Notes: generated from the letters alone by a model not told the origin. Positions 50,555-58,793 are shown, counted from the stretch's first letter. The stretch is DNA of 64,000 bases from Lentzea sp. NEAU-D7 (GCF_026242055.1 NZ_JAPJDL010000002.1:248001-312000), one strand, 5' to 3'. Made by a program: numbers and translations.

Positions 50555-51511
50555 TCATCGGACGTGCTTGATGGCGAGGAGCCGCGGGGTCTTGTTGACC
50601 GTGCGGATGATCGTGGCCTCGTAGGTCCCGGACTGCGTGCGCGAGGACTCGTACGTCGCGAAGAACGTGGTGGTCCACCGCGCGACGAGCGAGTAGTTGG
50701 CGGTCACCCGGAGCAGACCGAACTCCGCGTCCTTCGTGCTCGTCCAGTTGCCGGCCGGATCGCCTTCGACCGTCCACGTCGAGTCCTTCGCCCTCGGCGT
50801 GGACGCGTTGCGCGGGCACATCGGAGGCATGGCCGCGGCCGCGCAGGCCGTGAACCCGTCGCGCACCGTCCGGACGAGGTCGCCGTCGGGCAGGTCGTAC
50901 CGCTCCTTGCGGATCGTCCCCGCCGGGAGTGCGGGACTCGGCCGGTGGATCGAGTCGATCCTGGTCTGGTCGCCCCGCCAGGGCACCTCGGTCTGGAAGT
51001 GGAACCCCTTCACCTCCAGGGCGCGGCCGTGTTCCGCCTCGTAGCTGACCGTCATCACCGCCGCGCCGCGGGCCAGGAACCTGTCGCCGGCCCACCTGAC
51101 CTGCATGCCGTCCCGGGGATCGCCGACGAGTTCCCAGCGCACGTTGCGCGGCGAGGACGCGGAGTGGGTCTGCGGGCAGTTCACGGGTTCCAGGACGACC
51201 TCGGTCGCGCATTGCACGAGCTTGTCCGCGACCTTCTGCGCGACCGCGTCGTCACTGACCCAGGCGGGCCGGGTGCCCTGGTCGGCGGCCGGGAACACGG
51301 GGTCCTCCGGACTCCCCTCGCACGAGTTGACGATCGCGCCGACCAGGAAGAGCGCCACGACGACGGCCACGACATGGGCCGGCTTCGGCTTGTCGTCCGG
51401 AGGTGTCGGGCTGCTCTTCTTCTCGGCGGAGCCGCCGTCCACGTTGAGCGTGTGCACCTTCCCGATCTGGAAGCTGTTGCCGGTCACCCGACCCTTGAAC
51501 TCGTTGGGCAT
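50555..51511 (-). CDS. Membrane-anchored protein with two Cys-pair extracytoplasmic repeats
   Basis: A 318-aa protein. N-terminus MPNEFKGRVTGNSFQIGKVH (tag-like), a Lys/Pro/Ser linker, one membrane segment (VVAVVVALFLVGAIVNS, residues 47-63), then an outside region with two related halves: C101-x10-C112-P ... W126-x-L-x-GDP and C223-x8-C232-P ... W246-x-V-x-GDP, spaced about 120 residues, each followed by beta-rich sequence (AAVMTVSYEAE; SLVARWTTTFFATY). An internal duplication with paired cysteines, probably disulfides. No family was recognised. ATG 51511. Confidence 0.6.
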   Translation of the reverse strand: MPNEFKGRVTGNSFQIGKVHTLNVDGGSAEKKSSPTPPDDKPKPAHVVAVVVALFLVGAIVNSCEGSPEDPVFPAADQGTRPAWVSDDAVAQKVADKLVQCATEVVLEPVNCPQTHSASSPRNVRWELVGDPRDGMQVRWAGDRFLARGAAVMTVSYEAEHGRALEVKGFHFQTEVPWRGDQTRIDSIHRPSPALPAGTIRKERYDLPDGDLVRTVRDGFTACAAAAMPPMCPRNASTPRAKDSTWTVEGDPAGNWTSTKDAEFGLLRVTANYSLVARWTTTFFATYESSRTQSGTYEATIIRTVNKTPRLLAIKHVR

Positions 51512-51588
51512 GGCGGGATGCTAAGCACGCAAGCGTCCGGACGGTCGCTTCCAGCGATGGTCAATTTGTTGACACACAAGGGAAACCG

Positions 51589-51966
51589 ATGCTCCACCAC
51601 GTGGAATTGTGGGTCCCGGACCTCGCCCGGGCCGAGGCCGCGTTCGGGTGGGTCCTCACCGAACTCGGCTGGGCCGAGCACCAGCGCTGGCACGCCGGGG
51701 TCAGCTGGAAGCTCGGCGGCACCTACGTCGTGGTCGAGCAGTCCCCGGCCATGACCGGCCCGCACGACCGGACGAGAGCGGGCCTGAACCACCTCGCCCT
51801 GCACGCGGGAACCCGCGAGGACGTCGACCGCCTGACCCGCGAATCCGAGGCGAACGGCTGGAGGCTCATGTTCGCCGACCGGCATCCTCACGCGGGAGGA
51901 CCGGATCACTACGCGGCGTTCCTGGAGAACGACGACGGCTTCGAAATCGAGCTGGTAGCCACCTGA
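51589..51966 (+). CDS. VOC-superfamily (glyoxalase-like) protein
   Basis: A 125-aa single-module VOC protein: MLHHVELWVPDLARAEAAFG (first metal His), GGTYVVVEQSPAMT, AGLNHLALHAGTREDVDRLT (second His) and HYAAFLENDDGFEIELVAT (metal Glu). Family members include glyoxalases, dioxygenases and resistance proteins; substrate unknown. ATG 51589 has AAGGGAAA upstream. Confidence 0.88.
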   Translation: MLHHVELWVPDLARAEAAFGWVLTELGWAEHQRWHAGVSWKLGGTYVVVEQSPAMTGPHDRTRAGLNHLALHAGTREDVDRLTRESEANGWRLMFADRHPHAGGPDHYAAFLENDDGFEIELVAT

Positions 51967-51970
51967 ACGT

Positions 51971-52594
51971 GTGAAGATGCCGCACGTGCCGAGACTGCTG
52001 ATCGCCGCGTTCGCCCTGCTCCTGGCGGGATGTGCCACCGCGCCGGAGCCCACACCCGTCAGCAGCGAGGCGAGCACGCGGACGAGCGAACAGCTCTCCG
52101 ACCAGGAACTCCAGTCGAAGTGGTGGACGTGGGCCGCGTCGAGCCCGGAGAACCGCAACCCGGTGGTCGACGACACCGGGCAGTGGTGTGGCGAGAACCA
52201 GCCGCAGGACGTGTGGTTCTTCGCGGGCACGTTCGGCGGCGCCGTGAACCGCCGGTGCGCCGTGCCCGCCGGGCGCCCGCTCGCCGGTCCCGCGCTCAAC
52301 CTCGCCTCCACGGACGCGAACTGCGCGGCGTTCATGGAGGCCGCCAAGGGCTCGGTCACGCTCGACGGACAGCTCGTGGAACTGCGGCGGATCGCGCCGG
52401 TCGCGATCACCTACCAGGCCGCGAAGGACAACGTGGTGGGGCAGCGCGAGGGACGGGTGGCGGCGCAGGGGTGCGGGCTGTGGGCGTGGATCCCGCCGCT
52501 CAAGCCCGGCGAGCACGAACTGGTGGTCAAGGGGGCGTCGGGCGACTTCAGCACCTCCGCGCGCTACCTGCTGACCGTCAGTTCCGCGGACTAG
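51971..52594 (+). CDS. Secreted lipoprotein of a conserved uncharacterised family
   Basis: A 207-aa lipoprotein (GTG 51971; ATG 51977 possible): MPRLLIAAFALLLAGC-type signal with lipobox LAGC at about residue 21, then KWWTWAASSPENRNPVVDDT, QWCGENQPQDVWFFAGTFGG and RRCAVPAGRPLAGPALNL, a pattern of conserved Trp/Cys residues seen in exported proteins of several phyla. Probably beta-rich and disulfide-bonded. Function unknown. Its end overlaps the convergent membrane gene by 17 bp. Confidence 0.82.
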   Translation: MKMPHVPRLLIAAFALLLAGCATAPEPTPVSSEASTRTSEQLSDQELQSKWWTWAASSPENRNPVVDDTGQWCGENQPQDVWFFAGTFGGAVNRRCAVPAGRPLAGPALNLASTDANCAAFMEAAKGSVTLDGQLVELRRIAPVAITYQAAKDNVVGQREGRVAAQGCGLWAWIPPLKPGEHELVVKGASGDFSTSARYLLTVSSAD

Positions 52595-52988
52595 CCGGGT
52601 CCTTCTTCACGAGGAACCCGCCGAGCAGCATCCCGAGTCCCGCCGGAGCCAGCACGAGCAACGCCGTGAACGCGGCCCCGCCCGTCAGCGCCACCCACAG
52701 CGCCTCCTGCCCGGTCTGGTCGACCAGCAACGCGGATCCGATCACGCCCAGCGCCCCCGCGAACGGGCCCGCGATCAGCGACGCGATGAACCACTGCATG
52801 CCACGCCCCTCCAGATCGCGCAGCGTGTCGACGGCGCCCCAGAGGACCGCGGCGACGATCAGCAGGCCGAGAGCGATCGGCCGGATCGAGGAGGCCTCGG
52901 GGCTGCGCACGCCCACGGCCGCCACGCCGGTCTGCACGGCTCCGTGCAGGAGCCCCATCCACAACGCACGGACGAACCAAGGACGCAT
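52578..52988 (-). CDS. B-4DMT-type four-TM membrane protein
   Basis: A 136-aa protein from ATG 52988 (MRPWFVRALWMGLLHGAVQT) with four membrane segments (about 8-25, 37-55, 66-84 and 95-121) as in the B-4DMT (bacterial four-TM drug/metabolite) family of actinobacteria. Transport substrate unknown. TAAGCT lies 6 nt before its ATG, so it is probably leaderless, mirroring divergent pepP. Confidence 0.8.
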   Translation of the reverse strand: MRPWFVRALWMGLLHGAVQTGVAAVGVRSPEASSIRPIALGLLIVAAVLWGAVDTLRDLEGRGMQWFIASLIAGPFAGALGVIGSALLVDQTGQEALWVALTGGAAFTALLVLAPAGLGMLLGGFLVKKDPASPRN

Positions 52989-52994
52989 GCGGAC

Positions 52995-53000
52995 AGCTTA
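52995..53000 (-). promoter_or_regulatory. TAAGCT -10-like box of the B-4DMT gene
   Basis: TAAGCT, then 6 nt and ATG 52988, no ribosome site. It is one half of a back-to-back leaderless arrangement with pepP. Confidence 0.5.
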
Positions 53001-53010
53001 GGACTGGCCG

Positions 53011-53016
53011 TACGCT
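53011..53016 (+). promoter_or_regulatory. TACGCT -10-like box of pepP
   Basis: TACGCT, 7 nt (GCGAGAC), then ATG 53024. The two opposite -10 boxes are only 10 bp apart in a 35-bp intergenic region. Confidence 0.55.
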
Positions 53017-53023
53017 GCGAGAC

Positions 53024-54100
53024 ATGTCGTCGTACGCCGCACGCCGCACCGCACTGCGCCAAGCGCTCCAGGCCGCGGACCTGGACGCACTACTGGTGAC
53101 GAACCTGCTGAACGTCCGGTACCTCACCGGGTTCACCGGGTCGAACGCCGCCGTGCTGGTCGACGCGAGCGGCGACGACGCCTCGGTGTTCTGCACCGAC
53201 GGCCGCTACCTCACCCAGTCGGCGAAGCAGGTGCCGGACCTGGAACGGCTGATCGACCGGCCGTGCGACACCGCGCTCGCGAGCAGGGCGAAGGGCAGGC
53301 TCGGGTTCGAGAGCCACCACGTCACGGTCGACGGCCTGGACGAGCTGACGGCGGCCGCCGGCAAGGTGGAGCTGCACAAGGCCGGTGGCCTGATCGAGAA
53401 GCTGCGGCTGGTCAAGGACGAGGTCGAGATCGAGGCGCTGCGGATGGCGTGCGCGGCGGCGGACCGCGCGCTCGCGGCGTTGATCGGGCACGGTGGCCTG
53501 CGGGCGGGCCGCACCGAACGCGAGGTCGCGCGCGAGCTGGAGAGCCGCATGCTCGACCACGGCGCCGAGGGGCCGTCGTTCTCCTCGATCGTGGCGTTCG
53601 GCGCGAACTCGGCCGTACCCCACCACTCGCCGACGGACGCGACGCTGCACACAGGCGACCTCATCAAGCTCGACTTCGGCGCGCTGGTCGACGGCTACCA
53701 CTCCGACATGACCCGCACGCTCGTGCTCGGCAAGCCCGCGGACTGGCAGCGCGACCTGTACGACCTGGTCGCGCGCTCGCAGGCGGCGGGCCGCGACGCG
53801 CTCGAGCCGGGCGTGAAGGTGAGCGACGTCGACCACGCGTCGCGCGAGGTGATCGAGAAGGCCGGGCACGGGGGTGACTTCCTGCACGGCCTCGGTCACG
53901 GGGTCGGGCTGGAGATCCACGAGGCACCGGCGTTGTCGAAGGCGGGTGCCGGTACACTTTCGGCCGGTATGGCGGTCACCGTCGAGCCCGGCGTCTACTT
54001 GCCGGGGCGGGGCGGGGTCCGCATCGAGGACACGCTCGTGGTCCGCGAAAGCGGCCCGGAGCTCCTCACCCTGACCACGAAGGAACTCGTGGTCGTCTGA
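53024..54100 (+). CDS. pepP: Xaa-Pro aminopeptidase
   Basis: A 358-aa pita-bread metallopeptidase (M24): creatinase N-domain ([20 protein letters not shown]), then metal ligands in [20 protein letters not shown] (two Asp), [15 protein letters not shown] (His), [13 protein letters not shown] (Glu) and VRIEDTLVV (Glu). It removes residues before Pro. Genes pepP and efp are adjacent in most actinobacteria. The ATG at 53024 has no ribosome site but TACGCT 7 nt upstream. Confidence 0.94.
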   Translation: MSSYAARRTALRQALQAADLDALLVTNLLNVRYLTGFTGSNAAVLVDASGDDASVFCTDGRYLTQSAKQVPDLERLIDRPCDTALASRAKGRLGFESHHVTVDGLDELTAAAGKVELHKAGGLIEKLRLVKDEVEIEALRMACAAADRALAALIGHGGLRAGRTEREVARELESRMLDHGAEGPSFSSIVAFGANSAVPHHSPTDATLHTGDLIKLDFGALVDGYHSDMTRTLVLGKPADWQRDLYDLVARSQAAGRDALEPGVKVSDVDHASREVIEKAGHGGDFLHGLGHGVGLEIHEAPALSKAGAGTLSAGMAVTVEPGVYLPGRGGVRIEDTLVVRESGPELLTLTTKELVVV

Positions 54101-54131
54101 CACCCCCGTCCTACACAGGAGAAATCCCACC

Positions 54132-54701
54132 GTGGCCACCACGAACGACCTGAAGAACGGCCTGGTGCTGAACCTCGACGGCCAGCTCTGGACCGTCACC
54201 GCGTTCCAGCACGTCAAGCCCGGCAAGGGTGGCGCCTTCGTGCGCACGACCCTCAAGCACGTGCTGACCGGGAAGGTCGTCGACAAGACCTTCAACGCGG
54301 GCACCAAGGTCGAGACCGCCACCGTGGACAAGCGCGGCATGACCTACCTGTACAAGGAAGGCACCGACTTCATCTTCATGGACGGTGACACCTACGACCA
54401 GATCCCGGTTCCGTCCGAGACCGTCGGTGACGCCGCGAACTACATGCTGGAGAACCAGGAAGCGATGGTCGCCACGCACGAGGGCGTCCCGCTGTTCGTC
54501 GAGCTCCCGACGTCGGTCGAGCTCGTGATCGAGCACACCGACCCCGGCCTGCAGGGCGACCGCTCCACCGGTGGCACCAAGCCCGCCCGCCTCGAGACCG
54601 GCGCCGAGATCCAGGTCCCGCTGTTCGTCACGACCGGCGAGAAGATCAAGGTCGACACCCGCGACGGCCGCTACCTCGGCCGCATCAGCGACAAGTCCTG
54701 A
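54132..54701 (+). CDS. efp: Elongation factor P
   Basis: A 189-aa EF-P that relieves ribosome stalling on polyproline. Visible: [20 protein letters not shown] with the tip Lys of the KPGKG loop, [20 protein letters not shown] and [23 protein letters not shown] 54132 has AGGAGAAA 9 nt upstream. It overlaps nusB by one base (TGATG). Confidence 0.97.
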   Translation: MATTNDLKNGLVLNLDGQLWTVTAFQHVKPGKGGAFVRTTLKHVLTGKVVDKTFNAGTKVETATVDKRGMTYLYKEGTDFIFMDGDTYDQIPVPSETVGDAANYMLENQEAMVATHEGVPLFVELPTSVELVIEHTDPGLQGDRSTGGTKPARLETGAEIQVPLFVTTGEKIKVDTRDGRYLGRISDKS

Positions 54702-55120
54702 TGGGTGCTCGGAGCAAGGCCCGCAAGCGTGCGGTCGACTTCCTCTACGAAGCCGACCTGCTGGGCAGCGACGCAGTGACGCTGCTGGCTTCGCGCGTCG
54801 GGTCCCCCGACGTCCCGCCGGTGAACGACTACACCGTCGCGCTGGTCGAGGGCGTCACCGCGAACCGCTCGCGCATCGACGACCTCATCTCGGAGCACGC
54901 CGAGGGCTGGACCCTGCAGCGCATGCCCGCGGTCGACCGCGCGATCCTGCGCCTCGGCCTGTACGAGCTGCTGTGGGCGTCCGACGTGCCGGACGCGGTG
55001 GCCATCGACGAGGCCGTGGAGCTCGCCAAGGGCCTGTCCACGGACGACTCGCCGCGGTTCGTGAACGGTGTGCTCGGCCGGATCGCGGTCATCGCGGACC
55101 AGCTGCGCGCCGTTCTGTAG
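54701..55120 (+). CDS. nusB: Transcription antitermination factor NusB
   Basis: A 139-aa NusB: SKARKRAVDFLYEADLLGSD, NDYTVALVEGVTANRSRIDD, RMPAVDRAILRLGLYELLWA and FVNGVLGRIAVIADQLRAV. It acts with NusE on boxA during rRNA transcription. ATG 54701 overlaps the efp stop. Last gene of the pepP-efp-nusB run, followed by a strong terminator. Confidence 0.95.
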   Translation: MGARSKARKRAVDFLYEADLLGSDAVTLLASRVGSPDVPPVNDYTVALVEGVTANRSRIDDLISEHAEGWTLQRMPAVDRAILRLGLYELLWASDVPDAVAIDEAVELAKGLSTDDSPRFVNGVLGRIAVIADQLRAVL

Positions 55121-55128
55121 TTCTGCTG

Positions 55129-55166
55129 CCGAGGGGGCCACGTCAACGGCGACGTGGCCCCCTCGG
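55129..55166. terminator. 16-bp hairpin terminator after nusB
   Basis: CCGAGGGGGCCACGTC (55129-55144) and GACGTGGCCCCCTCGG (55151-55166) form a perfect 16-bp stem with a 6-nt loop, between convergent nusB and the HD-domain gene. It can serve both transcripts. Confidence 0.9.
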
Positions 55167-55168
55167 TG

Positions 55169-55798
55169 TCAGTTCCGGGCCCAGCCGCGCCGCTCGCCCT
55201 CGTCGATCAGCTGCAGCGCCGCCTGCCACAACGTCGTCGAACCCTCGCCGATCACGGCCTTGCGGGCGCGCACGTCCTGAGCCGTCACGCCCGGCGTCCG
55301 CCAGGTCCCGCCCTTCGCCATCCAGTTGAGCAGCAACGGTTGCAGGCGGTCCATGGCCTTCGCGAACCGCGCCTCCGGCGTCTCACGTGCCTCGAACTCG
55401 TCCCACAGCGCCCGCAGCGCACGGCCCGCGTCGTCGGGCAGGATGCCGAACAGGCGATCGGCGGCGGCCTCCTCGCGTTCCTGCTGGCTCTCCCCGAGCG
55501 CGGTGTCGTAGATCGGCGTGTCGCCCGCGTAGATCTCGACGAGGTCGTGCACCACCACGAGCTTCACCGTGTGGCCGACGTCGATCGGTTCGTCGGCGTA
55601 CTCGGCGAGCGTCATGACCATCAGCGCGAGGTGCCACGAGTGCTCCGCGTCGTTCTCGCGCCTGTCCGCCGCCGCGAGAGGGGACGCGCGCAGCACGGTC
55701 TTGAGCCGGTCGACCTCGATGAGGAACGTGAGGTGCTCGCGCAGCCGGGAGTCCACACCGGACGGCAGCGGGTTCTGATCAGCGAGAAGTCCTGTCAC
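55169..55798 (-). CDS. HD-domain hydrolase (YfbR/5'-deoxynucleotidase-like)
   Basis: A 209-aa HD protein from GTG 55798: FLIEVDRLKTVLRAS, RRENDAEHSWHLALMVMTLA (metal His), LVVVHDLVEIYAGDTPIYD (HD pair) and RFAKAMDRLQPLLLNWM (final Asp), the pattern of bacterial YfbR-type dNMP phosphatases. Substrate uncertain. TAGTGT lies 9 nt before the GTG and overlaps the stop codon of the SDR remnant. Confidence 0.85.
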   Translation of the reverse strand: MTGLLADQNPLPSGVDSRLREHLTFLIEVDRLKTVLRASPLAAADRRENDAEHSWHLALMVMTLAEYADEPIDVGHTVKLVVVHDLVEIYAGDTPIYDTALGESQQEREEAAADRLFGILPDDAGRALRALWDEFEARETPEARFAKAMDRLQPLLLNWMAKGGTWRTPGVTAQDVRARKAVIGEGSTTLWQAALQLIDEGERRGWARN

Positions 55799-55807
55799 GT
55801 TGCCAGG

Positions 55808-55813
55808 ACACTA
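55808..55813 (-). promoter_or_regulatory. TAGTGT -10-like box of the HD-domain gene
   Basis: TAGTGT on the minus strand ends 9 nt before GTG 55798; its first three bases are the TAG stop of the SDR remnant. No ribosome site. Spacing is at the long end of the leaderless set. Confidence 0.35.
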
Positions 55814-55936
55814 CCGATCGGCCAGGAACTCCTCCCACGTGCGGGTGCCGCGCTCGCCGTCGGGCGTCAGGTCCAGGTTGTCGCGCACGACGTGCCTGCC
55901 GTGCGTGCCGGTGCCCCCGGTCACGAGGATCTTCAC
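55811..55936 (-). pseudogene. NAD(P)-binding SDR/NmrA-type gene remnant with internal deletion
   Basis: GTG 55936 with GGGAGGG upstream opens a 41-codon frame: MKILVTGGTGTHGRHVVRDN is the N-terminal Rossmann motif (TGGTGxxGRHVV) of extended/atypical SDR proteins; the rest, LTPDGERGTRTWEEFLADR, is their typical C-terminal end (NLxPxxRxGTRTWEEFLA). The roughly 200 residues between are gone while frame, start and ribosome site are kept, so it is a gutted gene. It is divergent from an ECF sigma factor of the kind that usually regulates such an oxidoreductase. Confidence 0.78.
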
Positions 55937-55968
55937 GGTTACCCTCCCGAGTGAGTCGTCGCACCGCC

Positions 55969-55995
55969 GACCCGGTGGCACCGGGGAACGTGACG
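55969..55995 (-). promoter_or_regulatory. ECF41-like promoter upstream of the SDR remnant
   Basis: On the minus strand CGTCACG (55995-55989), exactly 16 bp, then GGTC (55972-55969), close to the ECF41 target consensus TGTCACA-N16-CGTC (8 of 11 positions). The remnant's GTG lies 32 nt further on. It is most simply the old autoregulated promoter of the sigma factor's partner gene. Confidence 0.5.
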
Positions 55996-56024
55996 GGGTG
56001 TGCGCCAGGCCACAGGGGGAAGCT

Positions 56025-56834
56025 GTGATCGCGGAGTTCGAGCAGGAGCGCACACGCTTGCGCGCCATCGCCCACCGCATGCTCGGGTCGTTCGCCGAGG
56101 CCGACGACGCGCTGCAGGACGCCTGGCTGCGCGTCGAACGCGCCGACACCTCGCAGATCGAGAACCCGGCCGCGTGGCTCACGACCGTCGTCGGGCGGGT
56201 GTGCCTGAACATGCTGCGCGACCGGCGGGAGCACGCGTTCGAGATGCCCGACCCCGTGGTCGAGACGGGGGAGGAGCCCGAGCACCAGGCCGTCGCGAAG
56301 GACCAGGTCGGCCTCGCGATGCTGATCGTGCTCGACTCGCTCAAGCCCGACGAGCGGCTGGCGTTCGTGCTGCACGACATGTTCGCCGTGCCGTTCGACG
56401 ACATCGCGCCCCTGATCGGCAAGACCCCGGCGGCGGCCCGGCAGCTGGCGTCGCGCGCCCGCAAGCGCGTGCAGGACCGGCCACGCCCGAACGTGGACCT
56501 GCCGGCACAGCGCGAAGTGGTGCGGGCGTTCCTCAAGGCGTCGCGGGAGGGCGACCTCGAAGGCCTGGTCGCGGTGCTGCACCCGGACGCCGTGCTGCGC
56601 GCGGGCGCCCTGGAGGTCATCGGCGGACGCACCGTCGCCGGCCGGGCCGCCCTGTTCAGCAGGTACGCGACCACGGCGGTCGCCGAGTTCGCGGTCATCG
56701 GCGGCGAGGCCGGCTTCATCGCGCGGGTGGACGGCGTGCCGTTCTCGCTCATGGCCTTCACCGTGCGCGACGGGCAGATCGTCGCGATCCACGTGATCCA
56801 GGACAAGGAGCAGCTCGCCGCCCTCGTTCCGTGA
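56025..56834 (+). CDS. ECF sigma factor with SnoaL-like C-terminus (SigJ/ECF41-like)
   Basis: A 269-aa sigma factor from GTG 56025, preceded by GGGGGA. Sigma2: FEQERTRLRAIAHRMLGSFA, EADDALQDAWLRVERAD; sigma4: SLKPDERLAFVLHDMFAVPF, DDIAPLIGKTPAAARQLASR; then about 100 residues of SnoaL-like extension (VVRAFLKASREGDLEGLVAV, VDGVPFSLMAFTVRDGQIVA, IHVIQDKEQLAALVP). The C-terminal domain acts as a built-in regulator in ECF41. The usual DGGGR/K and NPDKL motifs are not clean here (GALEVIGGRT; VIQDKEQL), so ECF41 membership is probable, not certain. Its divergent partner has been gutted. Confidence 0.88.
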   Translation: MIAEFEQERTRLRAIAHRMLGSFAEADDALQDAWLRVERADTSQIENPAAWLTTVVGRVCLNMLRDRREHAFEMPDPVVETGEEPEHQAVAKDQVGLAMLIVLDSLKPDERLAFVLHDMFAVPFDDIAPLIGKTPAAARQLASRARKRVQDRPRPNVDLPAQREVVRAFLKASREGDLEGLVAVLHPDAVLRAGALEVIGGRTVAGRAALFSRYATTAVAEFAVIGGEAGFIARVDGVPFSLMAFTVRDGQIVAIHVIQDKEQLAALVP

Positions 56835-56857
56835 GGCCCGGTTCACCGACGCCTCGG

Positions 56858-58033
56858 TCACGGACCGGGAGAACGTCCGTCGGCTCGTGGCACCAGCGCC
56901 CACACCGCCACCGCGCTGAGCACCGCCGCGACCGCCGCCGTCGCGAACGCCGGCGTGGCTGACCCTTCGAGCAGGAAGCCCCCGACAGCCGAACCGATCG
57001 GCATGCCCAGCACGTTGAGGCTGATCGACACCGCCAGCACCCGCCCGAGCCTGTCCGGGTCCGTGCGACGCTGACGCAGCGTCAGCAGACCCACGTTGAC
57101 CAGCCCGGACACGAGGCCGACCACGACCAGCCCGACGGCCAGCCCGATCGTGCCAGCACTCGCGACCAGCACCGCGACCGCCGTGGCAGCGGTACCGATG
57201 ATCATCGCCGCGCGTTCGCGGCCCTCGCGCAGGACGTGCCCCGCGAGCAGCGCGCCGACGAGTCCCGCGAGCCCGGCCGCACCCCACAACGCACCTGCCC
57301 GCGCCTCACCGGCCACCGTCGGCACCGCCACCACCAGCACACCCCAGGCGACCTGGTAGAGGCCGTAGGACACGACCAGTGCCCGCAACACCGGGTGCGT
57401 CAGGACGTGGCGCACGCCGTCAAGGGTGGAACGCAGCAGCGGCGGGTGCACCGCGCGTGAGGGACGGTCGGGCGGCAGCAGGAGCATGAGCGGGCAGGCC
57501 ACGAGGTAGAGCGCGGCGACGACGAGCAGGGCCGTCCGGCCACCGGTCAGCACGAACACCGTGCCCGCGAGCACCGGTCCCAGCACCTCGACCAGGTTGA
57601 ACAGGCCGGAGTCCAGCGCGTTCGCTCGTTCGGCGGCGGGACGGGGCACCAGTCTCGGCAGCAGCACGCGCACCCCGGCGATGTTCAGCGGGCTGGTCAG
57701 CGAGTACAGCGCCGCCAGCACCAGGATCAGTGCGACGGAGGCCGGCACGAACGCGAGCGCGGCCACCAGCACCGCGCTCGCCACGAGGTCGGCCACGACC
57801 GACCGCACCACCCCGGCGCGGTCGAGGAGGGCGCCCGCCAGCGGGCTGATGATCAGGCCGGGCGCGATCGCGGCGAACACCACGACACCCGCGAGTGCCG
57901 CGGACCCGAACACGTCGAGGACGTGGAAGACCAGCACGAGCGTGAACATCTGCTCGGCGAGCCGGGAGCACAGCGCGGCGCCGAGCAGGGGCGCGACCCG
58001 CGGAGTCAGCAGGACCTGGCGGTACGTCGTCAC
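56858..58033 (-). CDS. MFS transporter (drug-efflux type)
   Basis: A 391-aa protein with about 12 membrane segments from GTG 58033. RVAPLLGAALCSRLAEQMFT, the A-loop SPLAGALLDRAGVVRSVVAD (between TM2 and TM3) and LRQRRTDPDRLGRVLAVSIS place it among major-facilitator exporters. Substrate unknown. It lies between the convergent sigma factor and the bldD terminator. Confidence 0.88.
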   Translation of the reverse strand: MTTYRQVLLTPRVAPLLGAALCSRLAEQMFTLVLVFHVLDVFGSAALAGVVVFAAIAPGLIISPLAGALLDRAGVVRSVVADLVASAVLVAALAFVPASVALILVLAALYSLTSPLNIAGVRVLLPRLVPRPAAERANALDSGLFNLVEVLGPVLAGTVFVLTGGRTALLVVAALYLVACPLMLLLPPDRPSRAVHPPLLRSTLDGVRHVLTHPVLRALVVSYGLYQVAWGVLVVAVPTVAGEARAGALWGAAGLAGLVGALLAGHVLREGRERAAMIIGTAATAVAVLVASAGTIGLAVGLVVVGLVSGLVNVGLLTLRQRRTDPDRLGRVLAVSISLNVLGMPIGSAVGGFLLEGSATPAFATAAVAAVLSAVAVWALVPRADGRSPGP

Positions 58034-58057
58034 GCTGGGTACCTCACCCGAAAAGCA

Positions 58058-58114
58058 GCAGTGGCTCCCCCGACGTCCTCAGGGCGACTTGCAGGACGTC
58101 AGGGGAGCCACTGC
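58058..58114. terminator. 22-bp hairpin terminator after bldD
   Basis: GCAGTGGCTCCCCCGACGTCCT (58058-58079 region) pairs with AGGACGTCAGGGGAGCCACTGC (58093-58114) with one mismatch and a 13-nt loop, 18 bp beyond the minus-strand bldD stop, separating it from the MFS gene. Confidence 0.88.
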
Positions 58115-58131
58115 TCCGGAAAGCGGAGAGC

Positions 58132-58620
58132 TCAGTCTTCCTTGGCGGGACGGGCCTCGGGAGGCAGCACACCCCAGTCGATCAGCTGCTCGGTGAGCTC
58201 GCCCGGCGTCATGTCGTAGATGATCGCGAGCGAACGCAGGTCCTCGGTGCGGATGGAGAGGACCTTGCCGTTGTAGTCACCGCGCTGCGACTGGATCGTC
58301 GCGGCGTAGCGAGCCAGCGGACCGACCTTCTCGACCGGCAGCTGCTGCAGCCGTTCGAGGTTGATCACGATCTTGGTGGCCGGCTCGGCACCGGAGGGCA
58401 CCCGGCCCTCGGGCAGCAGCTCGGCGACGGGAACCCCGTAGAAGTCGGCCAGCTCGGCCAGCTTCTGCACGGTCACCGCGCGGTCACCACGCTCGTAGGA
58501 GCCGACGACCACGGCCTTCCAGCGACCGCCGGACTTCTGCTCGACGCCGTGCAGGGACAGTCCCTGCTGCTGGCGGATAGCGCGGAGCTTGGCCCCCAGC
58601 GCCTTGGCGTAGTCGCCCAT
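58132..58620 (-). CDS. bldD: Developmental regulator BldD (c-di-GMP-binding)
   Basis: A 162-aa regulator: N-terminal HTH_3 domain (GAKLRAIRQQQGLSLHGVEQ, then VVGSYERGDRAVTVQKLAEL) and the BldD C-terminal domain with the c-di-GMP signature RGD-x8-RxxD: R113-G-D115 and R124-T-E-D127. In Streptomyces tetrameric c-di-GMP makes BldD dimerise on DNA and repress development genes. The motif is intact, so ligand control is expected here. GGAGAA precedes the ATG. Location beside pyrR is conserved. Confidence 0.96.
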   Translation of the reverse strand: MGDYAKALGAKLRAIRQQQGLSLHGVEQKSGGRWKAVVVGSYERGDRAVTVQKLAELADFYGVPVAELLPEGRVPSGAEPATKIVINLERLQQLPVEKVGPLARYAATIQSQRGDYNGKVLSIRTEDLRSLAIIYDMTPGELTEQLIDWGVLPPEARPAKED

Positions 58621-58793
58621 GTGGCGGTTCTCCGTTCATTCGCCCCGTCAGCAGTACGTGCGTGCTGCGGGGAGGCTTAGATCGATACGCAGAGTAATGA
58701 TTACTCGCCGTGGTCGGCAGGTCAAGCTGATCTCGCGGAGAGACGCGCGCCACGCCTGCCCTACCACTCGGATGGTTGACCGCCCGTAGGTGA
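58621..58793. other. Divergent bldD-pyrR promoter region
   Basis: The 173 bp from the bldD start to the pyrR leader contain no gene. TTGACC (58776-58781) and TACGGT (58794-58799) are the only -35/-10-like pair, but 12 bp apart, so the exact pyrR promoter is uncertain. AGAGTAATGATTACTCGCCG near 58691-58710 holds the palindrome GAGTAATGATTACTC (58692-58706), a possible regulator site. Confidence 0.4.
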
